Assembly (NCBI GenBank): GCA_050945755.1
Contig: JBMNTN010000057.1
Span: 1 to 12,113, forward strand
Direction: 5' to 3'
Length of the DNA stretch: 12,113 nucleotides
Origin: JAQVXR01 sp050945755
GTDB lineage: Bacteria; Bacillota; Dehalobacteriia; Dehalobacteriales; Dehalobacteriaceae
A program made the position numbers and the translations under genes. Shown piece after piece: positions 1 to 6,759 of this stretch (position 1 is its first letter; each line of letters opens with the position of its first letter). The notes beneath the pieces were generated by a model that was given only the letters and a program-made list of their open reading frames with translations, ran no database searches and was not told the origin of the DNA.

Positions 1-69
1 TGCAGTTGGCGGAACTTTCAGCAAGCCTTTAGGCTCAGCCTGGTACCATGCCCTTATAGGGCTAGAGCA

Positions 70-100
70 AACCACCCGCTGAGCGGGTGGTTGTGATTTT
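70..100 (+). terminator. Strong hairpin at the end of an unknown upstream unit
   Basis: A perfect 10-bp stem (70-79 with 83-92) closes on a three-base loop, TGA, and is followed by TGTGATTTT. The shape fits a rho-independent terminator for a plus-strand gene to the left, although the T tract is interrupted. A reading frame open from base 2 gives a 26-residue tail ending at the TGA at 80-82, inside the loop. I do not recognise that tail. GC-rich hairpins of this kind also occur at the right ends of IS200/IS605 elements, so a transposon end is the main alternative. No transposase is visible here. Confidence 0.55.
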
Positions 101-207
101 AGGTTTTAAGATACAGATGTCCGATGCAATAAACCCCTGAAACAAATCATAGAGTTTAATCGTCTATTATCATGAAGAAAAAATCATTTACGGAGGATAT
201 TGCAACT

Positions 208-798
208 ATGAAAAAATTACTCATCTTACTATTTTCTTTACTATTTATTTTCTCGGCTTCTGCTTGTACAAATCCCGGACAGGATCTTCCGGAAAATACA
301 CCACCGGTATCTGAGGGTACAAACGATACACAAGAAAACAAACCGAGCTTAGCCGGCATCAGTTTAGGGGATCCGGCAGAAAAAGCTGAGGAAGTCTTTG
401 GAAAAGATTTTGAAGAGACATTCCATGAAGAAGCAGGCCACTTCCCGGAAAGTTTTTATACCTGGGAATACTCTGAGGGAACAATGGTTGTCATCGGTCA
501 TGATTCCAATAAAGTTCTGGAAATCAGATCAACCTCCCCTGAGAGAGAAACTAACCTAGGCATAAAAGCAGGTGACCAAGCGGAAAAAGTTTTTAACACA
601 TATCGTGGGAAATACTCCGAACCGGAAAGTATCCATGGAGGAAAACTTTACGGCTGTTTTAAAGTTGAAGAAGGCCAAGCGCTCGCTTTTGCTTTTAATA
701 TAGAAAACGGCTACTTTAATTCAGAAGATATTCCGGCAGATGAACAAGTGGAAGGAATCTTATTAACGTATCCCACTTATATCGATGATTCTTTTTAG
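208..798 (+). CDS. Predicted lipoprotein of unknown function with two similar domains
   Basis: A 196-residue secreted lipoprotein. I chose the ATG at 208 because GGAGG lies at 192-196, upstream of it; the in-frame ATG at 172 has no ribosome binding site and would put 12 residues before the signal peptide. Residues 1-19 form a lysine-start signal peptide with a hydrophobic core, and SASAC places the lipidated cysteine at residue 20. Residues 21-47 are a low-complexity linker rich in Pro, Thr, Glu and Asn, typical of surface tethers. The mature part seems to hold two related units: G50-ISLGDPAEKAEEVFG and G118-IKAGDQAEKVFN share a GI-x-x-GD-x-AEK pattern. This resembles the short tandem domains of some Firmicute lipoproteins, but I cannot name the family. 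The gene stands alone between two terminators, so context gives no function. Confidence 0.8.
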   Translation: MKKLLILLFSLLFIFSASACTNPGQDLPENTPPVSEGTNDTQENKPSLAGISLGDPAEKAEEVFGKDFEETFHEEAGHFPESFYTWEYSEGTMVVIGHDSNKVLEIRSTSPERETNLGIKAGDQAEKVFNTYRGKYSEPESIHGGKLYGCFKVEEGQALAFAFNIENGYFNSEDIPADEQVEGILLTYPTYIDDSF

Positions 799-835
799 AT
801 GCTTGACAACTTATCATCTTATTGATCTCAGAACG

Positions 836-877
836 AAAACTAAGGCAGATACCCAAAGGTACCTGCCTTAGTTTTTA
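836..877. terminator. Bidirectional terminator between lipoprotein gene and AOR operon
   Basis: A 13-bp perfect outer stem (836-848 with 863-875) has AAAA on one side and TTTT on the other, with a further TACC/GGTA helix inside (850-853 with 858-861). On the plus strand the stem runs into TTTTT after the lipoprotein gene. On the minus strand it ends in TTTT and overlaps the TAA stop of the MoaD-like gene (875-877). It should end transcription from both converging units. Confidence 0.88.
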
Positions 878-1105
878 TCCCCCTGCGGCAGGGGGAAACA
901 AAGCCAAAACATCCCCCTCCTTGAGCACCGTTTGAAAGGTGCCATAAAGACCGTTCACCAAAATGATGCCGATCTCCATTTCTTCTTTGGTGATAGAAAG
1001 CTCTGCCATAATATCTTCTACTTTTGTTCCCTCTTTTGTCTCCCATTCCTTGATGGAAAAACGGTCCTTACGGAAAAAGGCAAATAGCTTAACGATTATT
1101 TTCAT
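875..1105 (-). CDS. MoaD/ThiS-family sulfur carrier protein
   Basis: A 76-residue ubiquitin-fold protein ending in Gly-Gly (PPAAGG), the C-terminal tail that is adenylated and thiocarboxylated in MoaD and ThiS. Length and the pattern ending LKEGDVLALFPPAAGG match MoaD (about 80 residues). In MoaD-type proteins the thiocarboxylate donates the dithiolene sulfurs of molybdopterin, the ligand that holds tungsten in AOR enzymes. Its place as the last gene of an AOR operon favours the pterin role over thiamine synthesis; that is inference. Its ATG overlaps the TGA of the preceding gene (TGATG, 1103-1107), with AAAGGA about 10 bases upstream, so translational coupling is likely. No MoaE, MoeB or other cofactor gene is in the window, so it must draw on partners encoded elsewhere. 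Confidence 0.88.
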   Translation of the reverse strand: MKIIVKLFAFFRKDRFSIKEWETKEGTKVEDIMAELSITKEEMEIGIILVNGLYGTFQTVLKEGDVLALFPPAAGG

Positions 1106-1878
1106 CAGTGTCCATCCTTTATCCCCTGCCGGAACTCGGCAATCGTTTCTGCAGCATGCTTTTTCCGGCAGCTTTCACAATACTGGATAGCCTCCCCGGA
1201 ATTTCCTTCATACTGAGCAATAAACTCCAGTTGATTCCTAGTGGCAAATAAATTGCCGCAGCGAGCACAGGCAACCAGTTCAAAATCCCGATGCCAGATC
1301 TGCCTTTTTCGGTTGATGAAATCTTCCTTCATCTCTATTGCGTCGGTGGGACAAACAGAGGCACAAGCTACGCAGCCGATACAATCCGGGGATGCTTCAT
1401 CATATGGAGTGGCCAGTCTCTTTTCCGTTCCCCTCATTACCTGAGAAATCGCTCCGGTGCCCATCTTTTCACAAGCCTTCACACATAAATTACAGAGGAT
1501 ACATCGTTCCCCTTGATTCTCCCAGAGAGAATTTTCCGGACACCGGTACTCATTGAACAGGTCCTGCATTAGTTTGCTTTCCGGAGCCTGTTTATAAAGG
1601 AGCATGATAATATCTTTCCTGATTTCTTCAATCTCCGGCGTAGAAGTGTTAACTTCCATGCCATCAATTTCCTCCGTTAAAGGATAAGTGCAAGAGGCCA
1701 CTATTCTCTTTGCCCCATTTTGCACCGTCTCCACCAAGCACATTCGGCAGCGTCCTTGACCCTCAAAGGCAGGATGATGGCACAGGGTAGGAATATAAAT
1801 GCCTTCTCTTTTTGCTGTCTCTAAAATAGTTTCCCCTATCATCCCCTGAACTTCCCGGCCATTAATGATAACCCTCAT
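1105..1878 (-). CDS. HoxU/NuoG-like iron-sulfur subunit with extra C-terminal Cys pairs
   Basis: A 257-residue electron-transfer subunit equivalent to the N-terminal part of NuoG or HydA, or to HoxU. Residues 1-75 are a plant-type [2Fe-2S] domain with ligands C33, C44, C47 and C63. Two ferredoxin-type [4Fe-4S] motifs follow: C126-x2-C129-x2-C132-x3-C136 and C166-x2-C169-x2-C172-x3-CP. The His-Cys3 cluster (N5) motif that normally lies between the [2Fe-2S] domain and these motifs appears lost: only C113 is present and no His-x3-Cys pattern is seen. The C-terminus carries two CxxC pairs (C204/C207 and C234/C237) in a zinc-ribbon- or rubredoxin-like spacing. There is no molybdopterin domain. Its start overlaps the NuoF stop (ATGA) and a GGGGTGG site precedes it. 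I infer that it wires the NuoEF unit to the AOR side of the complex. Confidence 0.85.
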   Translation of the reverse strand: MRVIINGREVQGMIGETILETAKREGIYIPTLCHHPAFEGQGRCRMCLVETVQNGAKRIVASCTYPLTEEIDGMEVNTSTPEIEEIRKDIIMLLYKQAPESKLMQDLFNEYRCPENSLWENQGERCILCNLCVKACEKMGTGAISQVMRGTEKRLATPYDEASPDCIGCVACASVCPTDAIEMKEDFINRKRQIWHRDFELVACARCGNLFATRNQLEFIAQYEGNSGEAIQYCESCRKKHAAETIAEFRQGIKDGH

Positions 1879-3695
1879 CTTCCCACCCCCTGAATCTTCA
1901 CGGCATCAAAACGGCACCTGTTCAGGCATTCGCCACACTTAATACATTTTTCTTGATCTAATTGGTGTGCTTCTTTCTTCGCTCCGCTGATCGCCCCGGC
2001 GGGGCAGTTTTTGGCACACAACCCACAGCCAATACATTTTTCTAGATCAATAAAAAATTCCGTCAGATCAGGGCAAACTCCAGCCGGACAATATTTATCA
2101 TTAATGTGGGCAAGATACTCCGTGCGAAAATACTTGATAGTGGAAAGCACCGGGTTGGCAGCGGTGCGCCCCAAAGCACACGAGGAAGCAATCTGCATCG
2201 TCCTTCCGATATGCTCTAGGAGGACTAGATCTTCCTCCTTCCCTTTCCCTTCACAAATCTGCGTCAGAATCTCCAACACTCTCCTGATCCCTTCCCGGCA
2301 GGGAACACATTTGCCGCAGGACTCTTCCGCTAAGAATTTAATATAATACCTGGCAACCTCCACCATACAAGTCCGGTCATCCATAACAATGATCCCTCCG
2401 GAACCCATCATGGAACCAGCTTGCGTCAAAGTATCAAAATCTACCGGCAAATCCAGCAACCTGTCGGGAATACAACCGCCGGACGGCCCACCCGTCTGCA
2501 CCGCTTTAAATTTTCTTCCTCCGGAAATACCTCCCCCGATATCAAAAATAATCTCCTGCAGTGTCGTCCCCATCGGCACTTCCACCAGACCGGTATTGTT
2601 TACTTTCCCCACCAGGGAAAAAACTTTGGTCCCTTTGCTCCCCGCCGTGCCGATAGAAGCAAATCTTTTCGCACCGTCTTTAATAATATGAGAGATATTC
2701 GCCCACGTCTCTACATTATTGATCACAGTGGGTTGGCCCCACAATCCTTTTTCCGTGGGGAAAACATATTTATCCCAAGGCTCCCCTACATTACCTTCGA
2801 TTGAGGCAATCAGCGCCGTTTCTTCTCCGCAGACAAAGGCGCCTCCTCCCCGAACCAACTGGATATCAAAACTAAAACTGCTTCCTAAAATGTTTTCCCC
2901 CAAGAAACCCTGCTCTTTAGCATCTTGAATTGCTCCGGTGAGGTTTGCCACTGCCAAGTCATATTCATCCCTGACATAAATGTAACCCTTACTTGCCCCT
3001 AACGCATAGGCACAAATCGTCATCCCTTCCAGAACGTTATGGGGATCCCCTTCCATGATGCTCCGATCCATAAAAGCTCCGGGGTCTCCCTCGTCACCAT
3101 TACAAATAATATAGCGGGGCGTATTATTTACCTGGGCACAACTCTGCCACTTGCGTCCGGTGAGAAATCCTCCTCCGCCCCGACCTCTTAAGCCGGAAGC
3201 AATTACTTCCTCAATTATCTCTTCCTGCGGCAAGTCTAATGCTTTTCTTAATGCCTGATAGCCGCCATGGGCGAGATAATCATCCAGGGATGCAGGGTCA
3301 ACTTCCCCAATATTTTTTAAAGCTACCTTCATCTGTTTCTTGTAAAAATTAGTATCATGATGAGAGCGGCAATATTTTTTGGTTTGGGGATCACGAAATA
3401 AAAGTCGATTAATTACTTCTCCCTGTATTAAAGTTCTTTCGATAATTTCTTTAACGTCCGAAAGACCTGCCCGGCAATAGGTAATGTCATCAGGCATAAT
3501 TTTAACCAGCGGGCCTTTTTCACACCAACCGTTACACCCGGTAGCCTTTACAAACATTTTGACCTGAAAGCGTTTTTCTATAGCTAAACCTTGTTGCAAT
3601 GCCTGAAAAATTTCCTTACTTCCATTGGCGAGGCAGCCGGTTCCGCAGCATACTAGAATTGTCTTTTCCGTCTCACCCTGCTTTATTACATTCAT
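1875..3695 (-). CDS. nuoF: NuoF/HydB-like flavoprotein, NAD(P)-binding subunit of a bifurcating-type complex
   Basis: A 606-residue flavin subunit with the layout of HydB in bifurcating [FeFe]-hydrogenases, longer than plain NuoF (about 440). Residues 10-75 are a thioredoxin-like [2Fe-2S] domain (C16 or C17, C21, C54, C58). Residues about 125-450 are the FMN/NADH module with GRGGGGF-x2-GRKW at 171-183 and GDEGDPGAFMDR at 200-211, then an SLBB region. The N3-type [4Fe-4S] ligands are C460, C463, C466 and C506. H530, C536 and C541 could form a metal site like the zinc site described for HydB. The C-terminus has two ferredoxin motifs (C554/557/560/564 and C584/587/590/594). This subunit would reduce NAD(P)+ and pass electrons between FMN and low-potential clusters. 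The gene starts 23 bases inside nuoE, with GGGGGG upstream of the ATG. Bifurcation itself is inferred from architecture. Confidence 0.93.
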   Translation of the reverse strand: MNVIKQGETEKTILVCCGTGCLANGSKEIFQALQQGLAIEKRFQVKMFVKATGCNGWCEKGPLVKIMPDDITYCRAGLSDVKEIIERTLIQGEVINRLLFRDPQTKKYCRSHHDTNFYKKQMKVALKNIGEVDPASLDDYLAHGGYQALRKALDLPQEEIIEEVIASGLRGRGGGGFLTGRKWQSCAQVNNTPRYIICNGDEGDPGAFMDRSIMEGDPHNVLEGMTICAYALGASKGYIYVRDEYDLAVANLTGAIQDAKEQGFLGENILGSSFSFDIQLVRGGGAFVCGEETALIASIEGNVGEPWDKYVFPTEKGLWGQPTVINNVETWANISHIIKDGAKRFASIGTAGSKGTKVFSLVGKVNNTGLVEVPMGTTLQEIIFDIGGGISGGRKFKAVQTGGPSGGCIPDRLLDLPVDFDTLTQAGSMMGSGGIIVMDDRTCMVEVARYYIKFLAEESCGKCVPCREGIRRVLEILTQICEGKGKEEDLVLLEHIGRTMQIASSCALGRTAANPVLSTIKYFRTEYLAHINDKYCPAGVCPDLTEFFIDLEKCIGCGLCAKNCPAGAISGAKKEAHQLDQEKCIKCGECLNRCRFDAVKIQGVGR

Positions 3696-4173
3696 CGTCT
3701 GCCCCCCTATACTGATTAATGATTTCTTCCAAACTTCCTGATGTTACCTTGGCATGCACCTTCCCATTCACCAGCATCACAGGGGCAATGGCACAGGCGC
3801 CCAAACAATTAACAGTCTCTAAAGAAAACTCCCCGTCGGAAGTGGTTTCCCCCGGTTTGATCTTCAGCAATTGATAGATTTGGTCAATCAAAACATTGGA
3901 CCCTTTAATATGGCAAGCCGTACCGTCACATACCTTAATACAGTACCGGCCTTTGGGCACCAGGCTAAAGGCTTTATAGAAGGTAGCCATACTATAAACC
4001 CTGGCTACCGGGAGATTTATATAGCGAGCAATTAAACCCAAGCTTTCTTTGGGGAGGTAATTAAACTCCTTCTGCACATCCTGCATCATGGCCAATAGGA
4101 AATGCCGATCGGCTGGATATTTGCCTATCAGCTTTTCCGTACCTTCCTTTGCTTGCATCCTATCCTCACCCAT
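3673..4173 (-). CDS. nuoE: NuoE/HydC-like [2Fe-2S] thioredoxin-fold subunit
   Basis: A 166-residue subunit of the 24-kDa NADH dehydrogenase/HydC family. The N-terminal helical part (about 15-70) includes the family pattern LPVARVYSMATFYKAF, and the thioredoxin-like part carries the [2Fe-2S] ligands C82, C87, C123 and C127 (C-x4-C and C-x3-C). It partners the NuoF-like protein and holds the cluster next to FMN. I chose the ATG at 4173 because GGAGG at 4180-4184 is six bases away; an internal ATG five codons later is weaker. The gene lies 45 bases after the AOR gene, the largest gap in the operon, which holds only this ribosome binding site. It overlaps the next gene by 23 bases. Confidence 0.94.
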   Translation of the reverse strand: MGEDRMQAKEGTEKLIGKYPADRHFLLAMMQDVQKEFNYLPKESLGLIARYINLPVARVYSMATFYKAFSLVPKGRYCIKVCDGTACHIKGSNVLIDQIYQLLKIKPGETTSDGEFSLETVNCLGACAIAPVMLVNGKVHAKVTSGSLEEIINQYRGADDECNKAG

Positions 4174-4218
4174 TATGCTCCTCCTTAACTAAGAGTTGCC
4201 AACATAATTTTCTCTCAA

Positions 4219-6027
4219 TTAAACTAAATCTAAAGCTACCTTCTTTTCTTCCTTGGGAATACCATTTTCATCCCAACCACGCAGTTGGTAGTATTCCGAA
4301 AGCATCTTATCCAGCTCATTCACCCGGCCTTTATGAGGCCCGCCTTTCATCGGTTCACTGACCAACCGGGATGGTAATTTGTCATCTGCGGCAGTAAAAC
4401 CGGCATTAAGATTAAAGAGTCGTTCCAGATTCCAAATCCGTTCCCCGGCCAACAAAAATTCTTCATCGCTATAATTAACACCGGTCAATGTCCTAAGCTG
4501 AGCGGCAATTTCCGGGAGGCCTTCGCCAAAAGTAGTAAAGAGACAGATGCCAGAGGCATCCACTAAAGCGGTAAGATCTTGGAATGTCTTGAGTAAAGCA
4601 GCTTTCCCTTCAGTTTTATCCGGATCAACCTTTACGGGAATCCCCAATATTTCCGGTGAAGTCATATAGCCCCGAACGTGACATCCGCCCCGATTTGAAG
4701 TAGCATAATTCAAGCCGATTCCCTGCTGTCCCCGAGGGTCATAGGCAGGCAATTCCTGTTTTTTTACCGTCATGGAATATTCCGGATGGCCATACTTTTC
4801 CGCCAAACGATAAGAGCCTTCCGCCAGGAGATCACCAAAGCTCTTTCGGTGAGCCGTCATTTTCACCATCTCGACCAAAGCATCCCCGTCTCCCCAATTC
4901 AAAGGAAAATCTACATCTTCAGGAGGAATAATTTTCTTTTGATACATTTCCACTGCACAGCTCACAGTACCCCCAAAAGAAATAGGATCCATTCCGTATT
5001 CATTGCAGAGGAAATTTACTTTAGAAATCGCTTCAAAGTTATCATAGTCTAAGTTGGATCCTAAAGCCCAGGTAGCTTCATACTCCGGCCCTTCTCCGAA
5101 ACTTTTATATTTTCCATCATTGATTTTTGTCACCCGGCCGCAGCCGATGGAACAGCCAAAACAACCTTTATTCCGCACTAAATAATGCTCTGTCTGATAC
5201 TCGCCGGAGATTTTTTCCGCATTGGGAAATACCGACTCCTCGCTGAAATTTTTCACCGGCAACCCGCCATGCTCATTTAAAATATTCACCAAAATATTTG
5301 TACCATAGGCGGCAAGGCCAGCTCCGGACACGGGATGTGCAGCCAGCTTATTTCTCGTCTCAGTGGCAGCGGCAAAGAATCCTGCAGGATCTGCTGCTTT
5401 CACGCCTTTTGTGCCGCGCACGACAACAGCCTTAAGATTTTTGAAACCCATAACGGCACCAACGCCGGACCGTCCTGCCGCCCGGTTATAATCATTCATA
5501 ATCGCAGCATACTTCACCAAATTTTCTCCCGCCTGTCCGATGCAGGCTACCTTTGCTTCTTCTTTAGTCTCTTCTTTCAGCCAGTCGGTTGTTTCAACAA
5601 CATTTTTCCCCCAAATTTCTTGAGCAGAGCGTAATTGCGCTTTGTCATTATTAATCCAGAGGTAGACAGGGGCATCTGCCTTACCTTCAAAGATGATGCC
5701 GTCCCAACCGGCATATTTTAATTCCGGTCCAAATACTCCCCCTGAATTAGAAGCGGCAATCGTCCCGTTTAAGGGGCCTTTGGTAATAACATTATATCTT
5801 CCTGCCGAGGTAGCAATTGTTCCTGTTAACGGTCCTGTCATAAAAATCAGTTTGTTTTCCGCACTCAAGGGTTCCACATTAGCATCTACTTCATCACAAA
5901 AGATCTTTGTGCCTAAGCCCCGTGCCCCAATATATTGATGGAGGTCTTTTTCCTTCAGCCTTTCTTCTTTAATTGTCCCATTAGTCAAATTAACTCTTAA
6001 AACTTTTCCCATCCAACCAAACGACAT
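4219..6027 (-). CDS. aor: Tungsten-containing aldehyde:ferredoxin oxidoreductase family catalytic subunit
   Basis: A 602-residue AOR-family enzyme, the usual length for archaeal and bacterial AORs. The family oxidises aldehydes to carboxylic acids at a bis-pterin tungsten site in the cytoplasm. The [4Fe-4S] ligands are C289, C292, C296 and C495. The two pterin-binding loops are visible as DPRG (430-433) and D490-ASGIC. GPEYE (313-317) and RGGCH (446-450) contain the Glu and His that match the proposed catalytic residues of Pyrococcus AOR. The N-terminal half (about 5-205) is the AOR beta domain. It follows the polyferredoxin gene with a one-base overlap (TAATG), and an ideal GGAGGTGA site lies at 6035-6042. 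Pairing with NuoE/NuoF-type subunits argues for NAD(P)-linked or bifurcating oxidation rather than simple ferredoxin reduction. The substrate cannot be told from sequence; a BamB-like role in aromatic metabolism is possible but less likely, because the other bam genes are absent. Confidence 0.93.
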   Translation of the reverse strand: MSFGWMGKVLRVNLTNGTIKEERLKEKDLHQYIGARGLGTKIFCDEVDANVEPLSAENKLIFMTGPLTGTIATSAGRYNVITKGPLNGTIAASNSGGVFGPELKYAGWDGIIFEGKADAPVYLWINNDKAQLRSAQEIWGKNVVETTDWLKEETKEEAKVACIGQAGENLVKYAAIMNDYNRAAGRSGVGAVMGFKNLKAVVVRGTKGVKAADPAGFFAAATETRNKLAAHPVSGAGLAAYGTNILVNILNEHGGLPVKNFSEESVFPNAEKISGEYQTEHYLVRNKGCFGCSIGCGRVTKINDGKYKSFGEGPEYEATWALGSNLDYDNFEAISKVNFLCNEYGMDPISFGGTVSCAVEMYQKKIIPPEDVDFPLNWGDGDALVEMVKMTAHRKSFGDLLAEGSYRLAEKYGHPEYSMTVKKQELPAYDPRGQQGIGLNYATSNRGGCHVRGYMTSPEILGIPVKVDPDKTEGKAALLKTFQDLTALVDASGICLFTTFGEGLPEIAAQLRTLTGVNYSDEEFLLAGERIWNLERLFNLNAGFTAADDKLPSRLVSEPMKGGPHKGRVNELDKMLSEYYQLRGWDENGIPKEEKKVALDLV

Positions 6028-6509
6028 TATTGGTTCACCTCCTCATATAAATCCCGGAACTTTTTCGCCAGATTTTTTCGCCTCAAGATATGAGCCTCAT
6101 CTGCTTTCTGATAGGTAATTGCTTTAGAGGGGCAATATTTTACACATTGAGGATCGCCTTGGCACAAATCGCATTTAGCCACAATATCCTGGACCGGGTC
6201 ATAGATCGTTGCACCAAAGGGACAGGCAATAGTACACATCTTGCACTTAATACACTTTTTCTCATCCACAATCATTGCACCTGTTTCCGCTGATTTGGAA
6301 ATAGCGTTTACCGGACAGATTTTCATGCAAGCCGCATCGCTGCACTGCTGGCAAACAACGGGAGCAGAAAAACCTGATTTTTCAAAATTAAATACCGAAA
6401 TTCTGGAACGCATCGGATTATTCTCCTGCGTATGCACAAAAGAACAAATCAGCTCACAGGTTCGGCAGCCACTGCATTTTTCCGGATTGATCACTAAAGA
6501 CTTCTCCAT
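6027..6509 (-). CDS. Four-cluster polyferredoxin subunit (AorA/HycB-like)
   Basis: A 160-residue protein with 16 cluster cysteines in four groups: C12/15/18/22, C53/56/61/65, C86/89/92/96 and C113/116/122/126. This is the arrangement of HycB/DmsB-type electron-transfer subunits and of the small subunit AorA of NAD-linked bacterial AORs such as that of Aromatoleum. It has no signal peptide or membrane anchor, so it should be cytoplasmic. It probably forms the wire between the tungsten subunit and the flavin subunits. It is the first gene of the operon; GAGGGTGA at 6517-6524 lies seven bases from the ATG, and the sigma-54 promoter is about 75 bases upstream. Its C-terminal 30 residues are basic and helical-looking, with no cysteines. 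Confidence 0.9.
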   Translation of the reverse strand: MEKSLVINPEKCSGCRTCELICSFVHTQENNPMRSRISVFNFEKSGFSAPVVCQQCSDAACMKICPVNAISKSAETGAMIVDEKKCIKCKMCTIACPFGATIYDPVQDIVAKCDLCQGDPQCVKYCPSKAITYQKADEAHILRRKNLAKKFRDLYEEVNQ

Positions 6510-6581
6510 TTCTCTTTCACCCTCTCGAAATTTTTTTAACGCAGAGATTTACTCTGTTTAACTGGTTTTATCATTAGTAAA

Positions 6582-6597
6582 TGCAACTTTCATGCCA
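6582..6597 (-). promoter_or_regulatory. Sigma-54 (-24/-12) promoter of the AOR operon
   Basis: Read on the minus strand, TGGCAT (6597-6592), five bases, then TTGCA (6586-6582) matches the sigma-54 consensus TGGCAC-N5-TTGCA at 10 of 11 fixed positions. Both the GG and GC dinucleotides are intact and correctly spaced. Transcription would start near 6571, leaving an untranslated leader of about 60 bases before the polyferredoxin ATG. The neighbouring gene for a sigma-54 activator supports the call. Confidence 0.9.
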
Positions 6598-6600
6598 AAG

Positions 6601-6628
6601 AAAAACATCCCCTCATTGAAGGGATGTT
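6601..6628 (-). terminator. Terminator of the activator gene, just upstream of the sigma-54 promoter
   Basis: An 8-bp stem (6604-6611 with 6621-6628) with a nine-base loop runs, on the minus strand, into five T residues and CTTT. It would stop read-through from the activator gene into the AOR operon. It ends only a few bases before the -24 element, so the operon should depend on its own promoter. Confidence 0.78.
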
Positions 6629-6671
6629 AAATCATACTATACCTGGGCTCACACTATTCTCCAAGGAAAAA

Positions 6672-6753
6672 GTGTCATAATTATTTTGCCCCATCAGTGT
6701 CACACTGCTGTTCCATTAATGCGACATCCTTGTGACATCTGAGTGACATGCAT
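6672..6753. promoter_or_regulatory. Cluster of GTGACA-type sites, likely upstream activator sequence
   Basis: The 82-base stretch between the activator stop codon and its terminator holds at least five copies of a (G/A)TGACA-like element. On the plus strand three follow each other at exactly 11-base steps: GCGACAT (6721), GTGACAT (6732) and GTGACAT (6743). Two are in the opposite direction, GTGTCAT (6672-6678) and GTGTCAC (6697-6703). The latter lies within the 13-base palindrome CAGTGT-C-ACACTG (6695-6707). A weaker relative, CTCACACT, is at 6649-6656. The block lies about 75-170 bases upstream of the sigma-54 promoter, the normal distance for enhancer-binding proteins. The binding protein is inferred to be the adjacent activator. 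Confidence 0.72.
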
Positions 6754-6759
6754 AGTACG

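Noticed and set aside
172..207. Longer start of the lipoprotein at the ATG at 172
   Set aside because: There is no ribosome binding site, and it would place 12 charged residues before the signal peptide; the ATG at 208 has GGAGG.
2011..2804. Several plus-strand open frames inside the nuoF region
   Set aside because: They are shadows of the nuoF gene, whose cofactor motifs are all intact on the minus strand.
4219..6027. BamB-type benzoyl-CoA reductase subunit
   Set aside because: Not excluded by sequence alone, but neighbouring bam genes and other aromatic-pathway genes are absent and the MoaD/AorA context favours an aldehyde enzyme.
875..6509. The cluster as part of respiratory complex I or an [FeFe]-hydrogenase
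   Set aside because: No membrane subunits, quinone-site subunits or H-cluster motifs are present; the catalytic subunit is clearly AOR family.
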